Assembly (NCBI GenBank): GCA_030431525.1 | Contig: JAUIJC010000016.1 | Location: 39,581 to 103,580 of the forward strand | DNA from: Bacteroidia bacterium | GTDB taxonomy: Bacteria > Bacteroidota > Bacteroidia > Cytophagales > JAAEPT01 | Length of the DNA stretch: 64,000 nt | Direction: 5' to 3' | Shown here: positions 1-9,968 of the stretch, in pieces | How positions within the stretch are numbered: the first letter of the stretch is position 1 | Layout: each line of letters begins with the position of its first letter | Position numbers and translations under genes: made by a program | The notes under the pieces: model-generated | What the model saw: the letters and a program-made list of their open reading frames with translations, nothing else | Told to the model about the DNA's origin: nothing | The model's database searches: none

Positions 1-10
1 GGAAAATCTC

Positions 11-1696
11 TTAACGATCAGCAACAAGCGTTTGCTTGGCCTTCAAATCAACAGTACCAAACTTGTAACGCTTACCCTTCTTGGCAAAGATTACAAGGTT
101 TTCACCCTGACTGCCTTGGTAGCTAACGTTTGGCTTGAAGTAAACCCCCGAGTTTTGTGCCTCTGTGAACAAAGATTTTGTTCTCTTACCTGTCAACAAG
201 TTAATCTCGTGCTTGGTAACTACGGCATTACCCAAACGCTTCAAGTTCTTTTGACGTTCGTGGGTTTCAGTTGTACGCTCCAAGTTCTTGATGTGGTCGT
301 TGTAGGCTACGATTAGTTTATTGCCATCAAAGCCAGCAAGGTAGGAGTAGTGCTGACGGATTTGTGGAATGGAGAACCAGCTCACACCCCATGGACCGTA
401 GCAGATTCCTGCATAGCTATAGTTAATGAAGAAGTCCTGGTTTTTTGGGATACGGTTGGCCCAAATGAGCTCACCCTCCGCTGTGAAGTTGATGGCAACA
501 ATGTCGCCATAGTGCCAACGCTCAGCAGTAGTATTACCATTGCCATCAGTGTAGCGCTGGTAGTAGAACTGCTCACCCAGGAGAACGATACCACCATCAG
601 CCTTGTCCAAGATTTTCATGTTGGAGTCGAAAGAGTTGGTAGCGTTGTTCTTATCCTTGCCTTTCTTAGCTTGGCGCTTTGTGAGGAACTGGTCCTTGAA
701 TTCTTTGTCAAATTCGGTAACCTTAGAAACCATAACTTCCTTGGAAAGGTTATCGATTTTCAAGTAGTAGCAACCATCCAAGCTATTAGTGAAACGAGTC
801 TTCTGCTTACCGTTTTTCTTGGTTTTCACCTCAGGTTTGGAGTAGTAACCAGCTACAACCAAATCATTTTCTGCATTGATGTTGAAGACCATGTCAGTGA
901 TAGCAAAGCGGGCTGTGTTGAATAGACCAACACGTTCTACTTTGATTTCATCGACAGCTTCTTCCCATTTTTCAAAATCCCTGTTGGCGTCAAATGAGCC
1001 AATGTAGAATTTGTTGTTTGCACGACGCGCGTAGTAAACAGAGCCATCGTTGTCAAGGATGTAGTTGTAAGACTTATAGTCGTCGTCCTCTTTCTTGTAA
1101 GACTCCTCCTTGCTCAAAAGAACGTTTAAGTCGCTGTCGATAAGTTTGTGGCGAACAACGTACTTACCAGCTTCTTTGTAGTAACCTTCATGTTTGACCA
1201 AGATTTTGGATTTGTCTTCGGAAATGTAAACATCATAGTCACCACGACGACGCTTTTTTTCTACAGGAATATCCAAAACAGTAACGTGCTTGTCGTTTGT
1301 TTTACCTGTTTTGGCATTTACTGTAAAGGCATACACCTCATTTTTCTTGGACTCCTTTTTATACTGGGAGATGAAAACAAGGAATTGGCCGTCGATGAAC
1401 TCTACGTTCTCGATTTCTACTTTTTTGATGCCTTTGATACGTGGCGGTTCAACCTCACGGGAGAACTCCTTGGCCATGGTCTTTTTGTTGAACATTTCCA
1501 CCACATACTTGTTGCGCTCTTGAGCAAAGGTGTAAATACCTTCGCTGTCCTCGCCCAAAATAGTAGGGTAGTAATGCTTGGAAGTGGCCTTATTCTCTTG
1601 GCCCCATTTTACGTTTTGGGCTTGGGCCGTTTGACCAGCCATGGCAAGTCCCAGGGTCAAAGCAATAGCTTTAACGCAGGTAATTAGTCGTTTCAT
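11..1696 (-). CDS. secreted protein of unknown function
   Basis: This 561-residue protein begins with a classical signal peptide: MKR, a hydrophobic stretch, then an AQA-type cleavage site near residue 26. It is therefore exported to the periplasm or outer membrane. The mature part is rich in Lys, Asp, Tyr and beta-prone segments, with repeated phrases such as 'DNDGSVYY', 'NAENDLVVAGYY' and 'DGGIVLLGE', which look like blades of a beta-propeller. No catalytic motif was recognised and no family can be named. It is a single gene with the M48 protease gene next downstream in the same orientation, separated by about 130 bases upstream of its ATG. The ORF is open to within ten bases of the window edge and ends in a proper stop, so it is complete. 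Confidence 0.75.
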   Translation of the reverse strand: MKRLITCVKAIALTLGLAMAGQTAQAQNVKWGQENKATSKHYYPTILGEDSEGIYTFAQERNKYVVEMFNKKTMAKEFSREVEPPRIKGIKKVEIENVEFIDGQFLVFISQYKKESKKNEVYAFTVNAKTGKTNDKHVTVLDIPVEKKRRRGDYDVYISEDKSKILVKHEGYYKEAGKYVVRHKLIDSDLNVLLSKEESYKKEDDDYKSYNYILDNDGSVYYARRANNKFYIGSFDANRDFEKWEEAVDEIKVERVGLFNTARFAITDMVFNINAENDLVVAGYYSKPEVKTKKNGKQKTRFTNSLDGCYYLKIDNLSKEVMVSKVTEFDKEFKDQFLTKRQAKKGKDKNNATNSFDSNMKILDKADGGIVLLGEQFYYQRYTDGNGNTTAERWHYGDIVAINFTAEGELIWANRIPKNQDFFINYSYAGICYGPWGVSWFSIPQIRQHYSYLAGFDGNKLIVAYNDHIKNLERTTETHERQKNLKRLGNAVVTKHEINLLTGKRTKSLFTEAQNSGVYFKPNVSYQGSQGENLVIFAKKGKRYKFGTVDLKAKQTLVADR

Positions 1697-1827
1697 AAAC
1701 GAAAACGAATTGGATTGGTTAAAAGAAAAAACTTGGTTAACAAGAATTAATGAAAAGGCTGAAAATTAGCTTATAAAAGAAGGGTTTTTTCATCTAAAAG
1801 CCATAATTCAATCATTAAATTCAAGGA

Positions 1828-3942
1828 TTAATTGCTTACAATGGTGAGGTCCTCACTGATGAGTTTTTCCAATTTTTTTAGTCTCATGGGTCCATCATAG
1901 TTGAGTGTATGCTCGTAGAGCCACTCTCCCGTTTTGAGGTCAAAAAGCACAAAGTAATAAATGGAATTTCCTCGTTTATTTGTCCTTAAGGCCACATCAC
2001 AAATAAGGTTTGAACCAAAATTACGTGAAGCATTTCCCAGCAGGTCTGAGCTTAATGGAAGGATTTCTAACTCTCCATGCATATGTCTTTCTGCAAGCCA
2101 TTCTTCTAAGAGAATGTAGTCGTTAAAATCATCCAAGGTATTTGCAGAAAGTCCCTTGGTGCTAATGGTTCGAGATTCAATGCCGACTTGATTAGCCTGT
2201 TGTTCCACAATCTGGTCGAATTGTTTTTTCGAATCCTCGGACTCCAGGAATTTTTTAGAAACAAAGTAATCCGGATCAACCACAACAATTGACTTAGCAT
2301 GAATATTTCCTATGCCTGCTTTAAAGGCTTTCTGCATTGCCTTTTCTTTGGCCATACGTTCCTTATAGCTCAAACCTTCTTCTTGTTCCTTCTTTGCTCG
2401 TTTCTGGTATGCGTCCTTAAAGGCTTTGGTGAAATGTGGATCTTCAAGGTCTTCAATAAAAGCCATTCGGAAAAATTCACCATCCCGTTTCATCTTTGCT
2501 TTGATGATTTCACGTTCCCTAATACGAGGGTTAGGATTGGTTACAGTGATTGGAGCATTATAATCCTCGGGAATTGTTTTCCAGTAGTCCTGTAGGTTTA
2601 ATCCATTATCCACCACCAACCCTTCAACCAATTCCTTCTCCATTTTTACAAAGAAATTGTTGTCCTTGTGCTTTTGGCGGACATACCTAAGGTACTTTAG
2701 GGCAACTGTGTTGAGTTGCTTAGCATTTAACTGTTTGAGTAGGTAATGAAGCTGTTGGGATTCGCCTTCTACTTTAGTGTAGGAGCGAGCTACCCAGTGA
2801 AACTCATTGATATTCTTATATTTCGTCAGGCCATAGAGAGCCTTGGCGATAGACTCTTCCAAAAACTTGTTATCCGGATGTTTTTGCAAAAGGAGGTAGG
2901 CAGAGTATATGGCATCCCCGTAGTTGGCGTTAATCAAATCAAGATAAACTGATTCAAAGCGGGCGATTTCACGAATTTTAAAAAACTCCTCTTTAGGAAA
3001 TAAGAAGTCTTGGTTGCCACCTTCATTCTTATGTTTGTTTAAGAGCTTTTTCAGGTCTTCTTTCCGCGTATGAATGTTAGGATGCGTGTGCATATCATCC
3101 TCGTAATTCATTTCGCTGGAGATCGGAGTGAATTCTTTTTTGAAAAAGCTACCTGGAATTACCAAGCTACCCTTGTTGAAAAAAGTGGTGTCGAAAGGCA
3201 CCTCATCAAAAGGGAGATAGGCATAGTGAAGCACATTGAAATGGTCAATAAAGTTTTGAGGGTCGTAGCCAGATTTTAAGTACCTGAGAAATCCCAGTTC
3301 ATCAGCCTCAGTTTCAAACTCACGGGAACGCGAGAAGGCCGCAAAGATTTTCTGGTCAATGCTCATACCTCGGTATTGTCCCTTGTTCTTTTTCAACTTG
3401 AGGTTTTCCAAGTGATGGTTCAAGGAATGCTTTTCCGTGTAATGGGCGATTTCATGGCATAAGGTAGCCGCCAAGTGAGCCTCATTTTCGATTTGTGCCA
3501 AGTACCCCACGTTGATACCGATAATCCCTTCAGGTGTACAAAAAGCGTTTGTTGAGCTTGACTTATAGGTGTAAAACTGAAGTTTGGCTGCAAGGGCAGG
3601 TTCATTTTCTAAGATTTTCGCTGCCACTTTATTCACGTAATCAGTGAGCGGATCCCCGAAAAGGATTCGTCCACTAAGGAGCATTTCCTGGTGAAGGAAA
3701 GTAGTTTCAAGAGTGAATTCTTCCTTGGTCTTTTTATCTCGTCGTTTGTCCTCTTCACTAATGTTCTCCTCTAGGTTTGTCTCGTAGTTTTCCGCTGCAC
3801 TTTTCAGGAAATAGGTAGGGATTTTACCCTCTGCCCTCAATGGCTTAAAGTCCTTAAATGCTACATTTTGGGCAAAAACCTCTGAAAGTGAGAAGAGTAA
3901 AGCCAGAAGTAACCCTGCCCTTAAAAAGAACTGTTTGAACAT
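1828..3942 (-). CDS. M48-family metalloprotease, exported
   Basis: The 704-residue protein has an N-terminal signal peptide ending near residue 25 (FAQ). The zinc-protease motif HEIAH lies near residue 164 inside CHEIAHYTEKHS, and a downstream EADELG near residue 211 supplies the third zinc ligand, as in M48 (HtpX/BepA/Oma1-like) peptidases. The long C-terminal half, about 450 residues, is Lys/Glu rich and helical, possibly TPR-like, and lacks recognisable motifs. By analogy with BepA-type periplasmic M48 enzymes it may act in envelope protein quality control; that role is inference. The start ATG is well placed before the signal peptide, and a good promoter lies 60-90 bases upstream. Family assignment is firm; substrate is unknown. 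Confidence 0.88.
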   Translation of the reverse strand: MFKQFFLRAGLLLALLFSLSEVFAQNVAFKDFKPLRAEGKIPTYFLKSAAENYETNLEENISEEDKRRDKKTKEEFTLETTFLHQEMLLSGRILFGDPLTDYVNKVAAKILENEPALAAKLQFYTYKSSSTNAFCTPEGIIGINVGYLAQIENEAHLAATLCHEIAHYTEKHSLNHHLENLKLKKNKGQYRGMSIDQKIFAAFSRSREFETEADELGFLRYLKSGYDPQNFIDHFNVLHYAYLPFDEVPFDTTFFNKGSLVIPGSFFKKEFTPISSEMNYEDDMHTHPNIHTRKEDLKKLLNKHKNEGGNQDFLFPKEEFFKIREIARFESVYLDLINANYGDAIYSAYLLLQKHPDNKFLEESIAKALYGLTKYKNINEFHWVARSYTKVEGESQQLHYLLKQLNAKQLNTVALKYLRYVRQKHKDNNFFVKMEKELVEGLVVDNGLNLQDYWKTIPEDYNAPITVTNPNPRIREREIIKAKMKRDGEFFRMAFIEDLEDPHFTKAFKDAYQKRAKKEQEEGLSYKERMAKEKAMQKAFKAGIGNIHAKSIVVVDPDYFVSKKFLESEDSKKQFDQIVEQQANQVGIESRTISTKGLSANTLDDFNDYILLEEWLAERHMHGELEILPLSSDLLGNASRNFGSNLICDVALRTNKRGNSIYYFVLFDLKTGEWLYEHTLNYDGPMRLKKLEKLISEDLTIVSN

Positions 3943-4008
3943 GAGAGGAGTTTTTTAAACAAATTGATATCAGTAGGCTTAAAAATGGATAAGCGCCAAA
4001 GAATGCCA

Positions 4009-4037
4009 CAAAGGTAAAACCTTTATTTTAAATCAAA
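4009..4037 (-). promoter_or_regulatory. Bacteroidota-type promoter of the M48 protease gene
   Basis: Read on the minus strand, TTTG (4037-4034) is followed after 17 bases by TACCTTTG (4016-4009). This fits the -33 TTG/TTTG and -7 TAnnTTTG pattern known for Bacteroides and Flavobacterium. It predicts a start of transcription near 4002 and a leader of about 60 nt before the ATG at 3942. Confidence 0.6.
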
Positions 4038-4192
4038 AGGATGGTTCTAAGGGAAGAAAATTATTCAGGTTTGAAAAGTAAACCATTGTCATCAATTCTG
4101 TTCCCGCAAGGTCAAATGGTTATCCCGCAAGGTGAAGGGGTTGTTTGAAATTCACAATATAGGTTGGAGGGAGATGGCTTTCTAAAGGAAAA

Positions 4193-5422
4193 TTAGTGAT
4201 GATGCCCATGCCCAGCCTCGCTCTTCTTCATTTCCGCAAGTAGCTGATAAGCATTATTCAAGGTAATCTTTGAGGAATCAGGGAATTCCTCCAGTGGATT
4301 GATGGCCACCCAGCCTTGGTCTTTTTGGGCGAGCACTACTTTTAAAGGCTTGAAGTGAAACTCAGCATCACTCTTTTTCTCCAACACAAAAATGAAATAG
4401 GTGTCGCCTTGCTCCACTATGGCTTCTTGGGGAACGGCAAGCACACTGTCCTCAGCAATTTCGATTCGACCTTCGATGAATGTTCCAGAGAGGAGTTCCT
4501 CACTGTTGTTCACGATTTCGGCGTGGATGTGCACAGCTTTGGATTCCTCTTCGAAGACCTTGCCCACGGAATAGATGCTTGCCACATATTCCTGCCTTGA
4601 GGCATTGGTTTGGAAGCGCACCTTTTGCCCGATTTTCACCTTTGGGGCGTCTTGCTCAAATACCATTAAATCGGCGTGGATATGGTGGTTGTTGACCACA
4701 TCAAAAAGATGCTGTCCGGGCTGGATGTATTGACCAGTATTTACCTCCACTTTTTTAATGTATCCCTCGATAGGCGAATAGATGGGGGCTTTGGAATCGA
4801 TTTTTCCGGACTCAACGCGACTTGGGCTAATCCGAATCAGTTCAAGCTTGGCTTTCAGTCCAGCCACCTTTGCGCGAAGCGACTGATATTCCGAAGTGAT
4901 GCGTTGTGACTCTCTTCCAGAGGTAGCCTTTTTCTCCAAAAGGGCTCTTTGCCTTTGGTATTCAGTCTCTAAAAATTTCAGTTGGGAAAGGGCTTCTTGG
5001 TAGTCGGCTTGGAGGTCTACGATTTTGGGGTCGGAAACATAGGCCAAAAGCTGTCCCTTTTTGACTTTATCGCCCTCAATGATTTTGATGTTCGTCACGC
5101 TTCCTTGGATGAAGGAACTGATGGACGCTTCATTTTGCGGGGGAACTTCCAACCTTCCTGTGGCGGAAATGGTGGCCGAAATATTTCGGTATTCAGCCGT
5201 GCCGATTTTCAAGCCCAAAACCTTGGCTTGGCGAGCGCTCAAGTGGACTTCGTTTTCGTCATGATGTTCGGCTTCCTCTCCGTGTTGATGGCCGTGTTCA
5301 TCGTGATGCTCCTTGTGTTCGTTGTGCTCTGAATTTCCATGGTCATGGTCGCCGTGGTTTTCTTGGGAGTTGCAGGAAAACAGAGAGAGGGCAAGGGCGA
5401 AAACAAGCAGGTTTTTATTCAT
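4193..5422 (-). CDS. heavy-metal efflux RND periplasmic adaptor (CusB/CzcB-like)
   Basis: A 409-residue membrane-fusion protein. The N-terminus is a lipoprotein signal (LFSC, lipidated Cys near 17) followed by a His/Asp/Glu-rich stretch at about residues 20-58 with more than ten histidines. A second His cluster ends the protein (GHGHHH). The central part has the biotinyl-lipoyl/coiled-coil hairpin and beta-barrel organisation of CusB/CzcB: a 'GDKVKKGQLLAYV' half, a helical hairpin at about 135-195, and a 'YSPIEGYIKKVEVNTGQ' half. The pump/outer-membrane gene lies immediately upstream in the same orientation, so the two form a complete tripartite divalent- or monovalent-metal exporter. The His-rich tails suggest metal capture; which metal (Cu/Ag or Co/Zn/Cd) cannot be read from the sequence. 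Confidence 0.9.
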   Translation of the reverse strand: MNKNLLVFALALSLFSCNSQENHGDHDHGNSEHNEHKEHHDEHGHQHGEEAEHHDENEVHLSARQAKVLGLKIGTAEYRNISATISATGRLEVPPQNEASISSFIQGSVTNIKIIEGDKVKKGQLLAYVSDPKIVDLQADYQEALSQLKFLETEYQRQRALLEKKATSGRESQRITSEYQSLRAKVAGLKAKLELIRISPSRVESGKIDSKAPIYSPIEGYIKKVEVNTGQYIQPGQHLFDVVNNHHIHADLMVFEQDAPKVKIGQKVRFQTNASRQEYVASIYSVGKVFEEESKAVHIHAEIVNNSEELLSGTFIEGRIEIAEDSVLAVPQEAIVEQGDTYFIFVLEKKSDAEFHFKPLKVVLAQKDQGWVAINPLEEFPDSSKITLNNAYQLLAEMKKSEAGHGHHH

Positions 5423-5451
5423 GGGAGAGGCTGAGTTGGGATGTTGAATTA

Positions 5452-5543
5452 ACCACGGAGAAAGGGAGGGAAGGGGCAGAGAACTGTTTCGGTTGAGAAA
5501 TTTCGAATAATTAGGGTCTCCTTTTCTCCATTTCTCCGTGGTT
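5452..5543. repeat. inverted pair of ACCACGGAG-type intergenic repeats
   Basis: The spacer between the adaptor and pump genes contains ACCACGGAGAAAGGGAGG (from 5452) and, about 60 bases later, its inverted counterpart ending TTTCTCCGTGGTT (to 5543). The arms can form a stem. The same pair layout recurs at 10478-10655 and 12306-12517, with an extra single copy at 12561-12590, so this is a repeat family within the window. Confidence 0.75.
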
Positions 5544-5568
5544 GAGAAAATGACTCCTTTGCGAGGTG

Positions 5569-8500
5569 CTATTGAGTGAGGTACTCAAGTTCCACCAAGG
5601 CCATCAAGTAGTTCTGCAACACATCCAAGTATTTCTGTTGGGTGACCAATGAGTTCTGGGTGTTCAGCAAATGGTTATTCAAACTGATGGCGCCCAGCTC
5701 ATAGGAATTAGCCGAGGCTTCCAGCTGTTCTTGGGCTAAAGGGAGCGCCTGTTCTTGGAAGAAGGCCAAACTCATTTCCCACTTTTGAAAGTTTAGGACG
5801 GCCACCTGAAGGCGGGCATTGGCTTCGAGCTTTCGCGCCTCAAGGTTTTGCAAAGCAATTTCTTGAGCCACTTGGCTGGCCTGAATTCGGGCGCCTTGGC
5901 CAGTGAACAACGGGAAGTTTACGCCAGCCTGAAAGTTGTGGAAACCATACACTTTTTGGACGCGCTCCACGCCGTACTGAATGTTAAAGGTCGGTAGGCG
6001 ATTGGCTTTTTGGCGGTCAATGTTTTCAATGTTTACCGCCAATTCTTGGTTGGCTGTCGCCAAAAGCGGGTGTTCCATCGAAATGCTGTCCGCCCAGTTA
6101 AGGTGATGGCTTTTCGTCAACAGGCTATCATTCATTGGTGTCGGGATAAAAGCCGAATCCGTTCCCAGCCATTGGTTCAGCTGAACCACGCGGATGAGCA
6201 AATCCTGCTGGCTTTGTTGCTTGTAAAGCTTCATCCGCATCAAGCGGTTTCTGGCCTCGAGCATCTCCAAATCCGAAATGCTCTGTTGCTCAAAGCGTGC
6301 TTCCAACGTGCTGAGCCATTGGCCAACCAAGCTGTCGCGCTCACTCCAAATCTCCAAACTACGCTGGGCCACATGCGCTGAATACCAGCGTTCTTTCACC
6401 ACTTTTTCGATTTCCCTTTCGGTGAGTTGCGCCTGAAGCGATGCCAACTGGCGTTGGGATTCCAACCATTCCTTTCTGGAATTGATGCCCAACAATTGCA
6501 TCTGATTTTGCTGAATACCCGCCAAAATAAAGAGGTTGATGCCCTGTCGGCTGATTTCATCCGCGCTGGTGAACAGGGTGGTGTTACCCAGATTGACGGC
6601 GGTTTGTTTGAGTTCATCTCGCCGTTCAATCTCAAGCTGTTTTGCCTTGAGTTGTGGATGCGTTTTGGAACGGGAAATGGCTTCCTCCAATGAAATTTCA
6701 GGAAGCTTGCCGAGGTCTTGGGCTTGGCCCTGTTGAGGAATCAAACCAATGGAAGCAACCAAAAGAAGGGTGAGGGCAGTAGCCACAGTCGTCATTCCTT
6801 TGGAAGTTGAATCCTTCGGCTTTTCCGCCATCCACCATTTATAAAGCACAGGAATCACGAATAGGGTAAGCAATGTGGAGGTAAACAATCCGCCAATGAC
6901 CACCGTGGCCAGCGGACGCTGAACTTCGGCGCCAGCGGTGTTGGACAGGGCCATGGGCAGAAAGCCGAGAATATCCGTGGAGGCGGTCAACATAATGGGG
7001 CGGATGCGTCGCTTACTTCCTTCGATGATGAGTTGGAGCAAGCTCAGTTTTCCTTCTTCTTTCAATTCATTAAAACCGTTGATTAGTACTAAGCCATTAA
7101 GCACCGCCACACCGAATAGCACAATGAAGCCAATGCCTGCCGAAATACTGAAGGGCATATCCCGAAGCCACAGGGCATAAATGCCACCAATGGAGGCCAG
7201 CGGAATGGAAACGAAGATAATCAGTGATTGTTTAAAGGACTTTAGGGCCAAGAAAATCAGCAGGAATATCACGCCCAAGGCCAAGGGAATCACCAATTGA
7301 AGGCGGTCTTTGGCGCGCTCCAAGTTTTCGAAAGCTCCGCCATATTGAATGGAATAGCCAGCAGGAAGTTGGAGTTTTTCTTCCAATACTTTTGAGATGT
7401 CTTTGATGACGGATTCCACATCTCGCCCACGGACGTTGACGCCCACATACACCCGACGGCGTGTGTTGTCTCGGCTGATTTGCATCGGTCCCGTTTGGTA
7501 GCGGATGGTAGCCACCTCGCGCAATGGAATTTGTTGGCCGTTGGGTAGGGGAAGGTAGAGGTTTCGCAGGTTGTCAATGTCCTGACGGTAATGGTGATCA
7601 AGGCGGACTACCAAATCAAACTTCCGTTCGCCTTCAAAAATTTCTCCTGCTTTCCCTCCTGCAAATGCGGTATTGATCAAATCATTTAGGTCGTCGATGT
7701 TCAATCCGTAGCGCGCGATTTGGTCGCGGTTGTATTTTACTGTGAGCTGTGGCAAGCCAAGTGTCGCTTCCGCTCGAAGGTCGCCCACGCCTTCAACCCC
7801 AGCAATGAGCTTTTGAATTTCATCGGCTTTTAAGGCTAATATTTCCAAATCCTCTCCGAAAACTTTGATGGCAATATCTTCCCGAACGCCTGTCAGCAAT
7901 TCATTAAAGCGCATCTCTATGGGTTGGCTAAATTCAAAACTCAAACCAGTCAAGCCACTTAAGCTTTTTTCTATTTTTTCAATAAGCTCTTCTTTGGTTT
8001 CCGCAGATTCCCATTCGTCTTGAGGTTTTAGAATGGCAAAGCAATCCGCCAAATCCATCGGCATTGGGTCAGTGGGTACATCCGCCACGCCAATTTTGCT
8101 AATCACATGCTCGATTTCGGGGAACTCAGCTTTCAGGATTTTCTCCACTTCGGTGGTGGCCTTCACACTTTCCGTCAGGGAACTACCTGATTTGAGCATG
8201 ACGTGAAATGCCAAGTCGCCTTCGTCCAGTTTCGGGATGAACTCACCACCCATTTGCCTGAAAATGGCTACCGAAGAGGTGAACATGATGAAAGCACCTA
8301 TCAAAATGTAGCTGGTGTTTTTCAAGGCATTTTCCAACATTGGACCATACAGCTTGACGAACCAGTTGTTGATGCGGTCACCAATATTCTGCTTCTCAGT
8401 TTTTGAAACCCGAAGGAAAAGTGCTGAAATGACAGGAACCCAAGTGAGGCAGAGTACGATGGCGCCAATCATGGCAAAGCTGAAGGTCAGCGCCATGGGC

Positions 8501-9930
8501 TTAAACATTTTGCCTTCTACACCTTCGAGGGCAAGAATTGGCAGGAAAACCATCAGGATAATCAATTGCCCGAAAAAGGCTGAACCCATCATTTTTTGGG
8601 AAGAGGAAATGACTTCTTCGTCCGATGGGCGAATGTGTTTGTCCTGATGGTTTAGGCTGGAAACTCGGGTGACGATGGCAAAAACAGTGGCCTCTACAAT
8701 GATGACAGCGCCGTCCACGATAATGCCGAAGTCAATGGCGCCAAGGCTCATTAAGTTGGCGGACACCCCGAAGAGTTTCATCAGCAAAAAGGCGAACAAT
8801 AAGGAAAGCGGAATGGTGGAGGCCACAATCAGTCCGCTTCGCCAGTTGCCGAGCAATAGAATCAAGACGAAGATGACAATCAAACCGCCTTCGGCAAGGT
8901 TGCGTTTTACGGTGCTGGTGGTATGCTCAATCAGTTTGCTTCGGTCCAAGAATGGTTCGATTTGCACACCCTCGGGAAGTGTTTTGTTGATTTGCGCCAT
9001 TCGGGTTTTTACCCGTTCAATCACCCCGTTCGAGTTTTCACCTTTGAGCATCATCACCATCCCTCCAACGGTTTCACCTTCCCCGTCTTTGGTGATGGCG
9101 CCAAAGCGTAAGGCTTTGCCAAAGCGAACCGTCGCCACATCCCGAATTTTGATTGGCACCCCATTGCGATGGGCCACCACAATCAGCTCAATGTCGCTAA
9201 TGCTTTCCGCCAATCCTTCGCCACGGATAAACTGGGCTTGGCTCGCATGTTCGATATAGGCGCCACCGCTGTTGGCGTTGTTGGATTCAAGCGCCCGAAA
9301 AATATCGTGGATGGTCACGTTCACCGCCCTTAGGCGTTCAGGGGAAATGGCCACCTCATATTGGCGGGTCTGCCCTCCAAAGCCGTTCACTTCCACCACG
9401 CCAGACACCAAGGCCATCTGGCGTTTGACAATCCAGTCCTGAATTTCACGGAGTTTGCTCGGAGTGAACTCAGCTTTATGGTCAGGATCGACTTTTAAGG
9501 TGTATTGGTAAATCTCGCCCAAACCCGTGGTGATGGGGCCGATAGAAGGCTGACCGAAGTGTGCTGGGATTTCTTGGCGGACCTCTTCCAGCTTTTCCGT
9601 CACCAACTGGCGTGGGAGGTAGGTGCCAATTTCGTCCTTGAAAACAACCGTGACAATGGAAAGCCCCGAGCGGGAAACCGAGCGAACTTCGGTCATGTCG
9701 GGCAGGTTGGCCACGGCCATTTCCACGGGGTAGGTGATAAAGCGTTCGACGTCCTCGGTGCCCAAGTCTGGCGCTTGGGTGATGATCTGCACCTGATTGT
9801 TGGTGATGTCAGGAACGGCGTCCAGCGGTACACTCCTCATCGCCCAAAGACCACCCAAAAACAGTCCGAGCGTCAGCAGACAGATGATGGTTTTGTTTCG
9901 GACAGAAAAGGCGATAAGGGCGTTGATCAT
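5569..9930 (-). CDS. CusA/CzcA heavy-metal RND pump fused to a TolC-like outer-membrane factor
   Basis: At 1453 residues this is an RND permease (about 1-1040) joined to an outer-membrane efflux domain (about 1070-1453). The permease has the HME-subfamily signature DFGIIVDGAV near residue 398, which supplies the proton-relay acids of metal-exporting RND pumps, plus the usual two groups of membrane helices and two periplasmic loops. After the last permease helix comes an internal Met at residue 1046 (codon at 6795), a hydrophobic stretch and GQAQ, which resembles a complete signal peptide, followed by the TolC coiled-coil domain. Fusions of this type are known in Bacteroidota. The adaptor gene follows, completing the exporter. 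The start at 9930 precedes a typical first transmembrane helix (FSVRNKTII). Confidence 0.92.
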   Translation of the reverse strand: MINALIAFSVRNKTIICLLTLGLFLGGLWAMRSVPLDAVPDITNNQVQIITQAPDLGTEDVERFITYPVEMAVANLPDMTEVRSVSRSGLSIVTVVFKDEIGTYLPRQLVTEKLEEVRQEIPAHFGQPSIGPITTGLGEIYQYTLKVDPDHKAEFTPSKLREIQDWIVKRQMALVSGVVEVNGFGGQTRQYEVAISPERLRAVNVTIHDIFRALESNNANSGGAYIEHASQAQFIRGEGLAESISDIELIVVAHRNGVPIKIRDVATVRFGKALRFGAITKDGEGETVGGMVMMLKGENSNGVIERVKTRMAQINKTLPEGVQIEPFLDRSKLIEHTTSTVKRNLAEGGLIVIFVLILLLGNWRSGLIVASTIPLSLLFAFLLMKLFGVSANLMSLGAIDFGIIVDGAVIIVEATVFAIVTRVSSLNHQDKHIRPSDEEVISSSQKMMGSAFFGQLIILMVFLPILALEGVEGKMFKPMALTFSFAMIGAIVLCLTWVPVISALFLRVSKTEKQNIGDRINNWFVKLYGPMLENALKNTSYILIGAFIMFTSSVAIFRQMGGEFIPKLDEGDLAFHVMLKSGSSLTESVKATTEVEKILKAEFPEIEHVISKIGVADVPTDPMPMDLADCFAILKPQDEWESAETKEELIEKIEKSLSGLTGLSFEFSQPIEMRFNELLTGVREDIAIKVFGEDLEILALKADEIQKLIAGVEGVGDLRAEATLGLPQLTVKYNRDQIARYGLNIDDLNDLINTAFAGGKAGEIFEGERKFDLVVRLDHHYRQDIDNLRNLYLPLPNGQQIPLREVATIRYQTGPMQISRDNTRRRVYVGVNVRGRDVESVIKDISKVLEEKLQLPAGYSIQYGGAFENLERAKDRLQLVIPLALGVIFLLIFLALKSFKQSLIIFVSIPLASIGGIYALWLRDMPFSISAGIGFIVLFGVAVLNGLVLINGFNELKEEGKLSLLQLIIEGSKRRIRPIMLTASTDILGFLPMALSNTAGAEVQRPLATVVIGGLFTSTLLTLFVIPVLYKWWMAEKPKDSTSKGMTTVATALTLLLVASIGLIPQQGQAQDLGKLPEISLEEAISRSKTHPQLKAKQLEIERRDELKQTAVNLGNTTLFTSADEISRQGINLFILAGIQQNQMQLLGINSRKEWLESQRQLASLQAQLTEREIEKVVKERWYSAHVAQRSLEIWSERDSLVGQWLSTLEARFEQQSISDLEMLEARNRLMRMKLYKQQSQQDLLIRVVQLNQWLGTDSAFIPTPMNDSLLTKSHHLNWADSISMEHPLLATANQELAVNIENIDRQKANRLPTFNIQYGVERVQKVYGFHNFQAGVNFPLFTGQGARIQASQVAQEIALQNLEARKLEANARLQVAVLNFQKWEMSLAFFQEQALPLAQEQLEASANSYELGAISLNNHLLNTQNSLVTQQKYLDVLQNYLMALVELEYLTQ

Positions 9931-9968
9931 TGGACGTAATGTAAGTCTTTTGGCGAATCTAAGTTAAA

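Noticed and set aside
350..925. Long plus-strand open frames opposite the secreted protein gene (and similar ones at 1148-1687, 8669-9259, 26085-26573, 48599-49375 and 55402-56148)
   Set aside because: They lie fully opposite strongly supported genes, have no family signals, and their composition follows the third-codon bias of the true frame. Treated as shadows.
4101..4140. Direct repeat TCCCGCAAGGT twice
   Set aside because: Only two copies 23 bases apart in a spacer; could be chance or a small duplication. Not enough to call a site.
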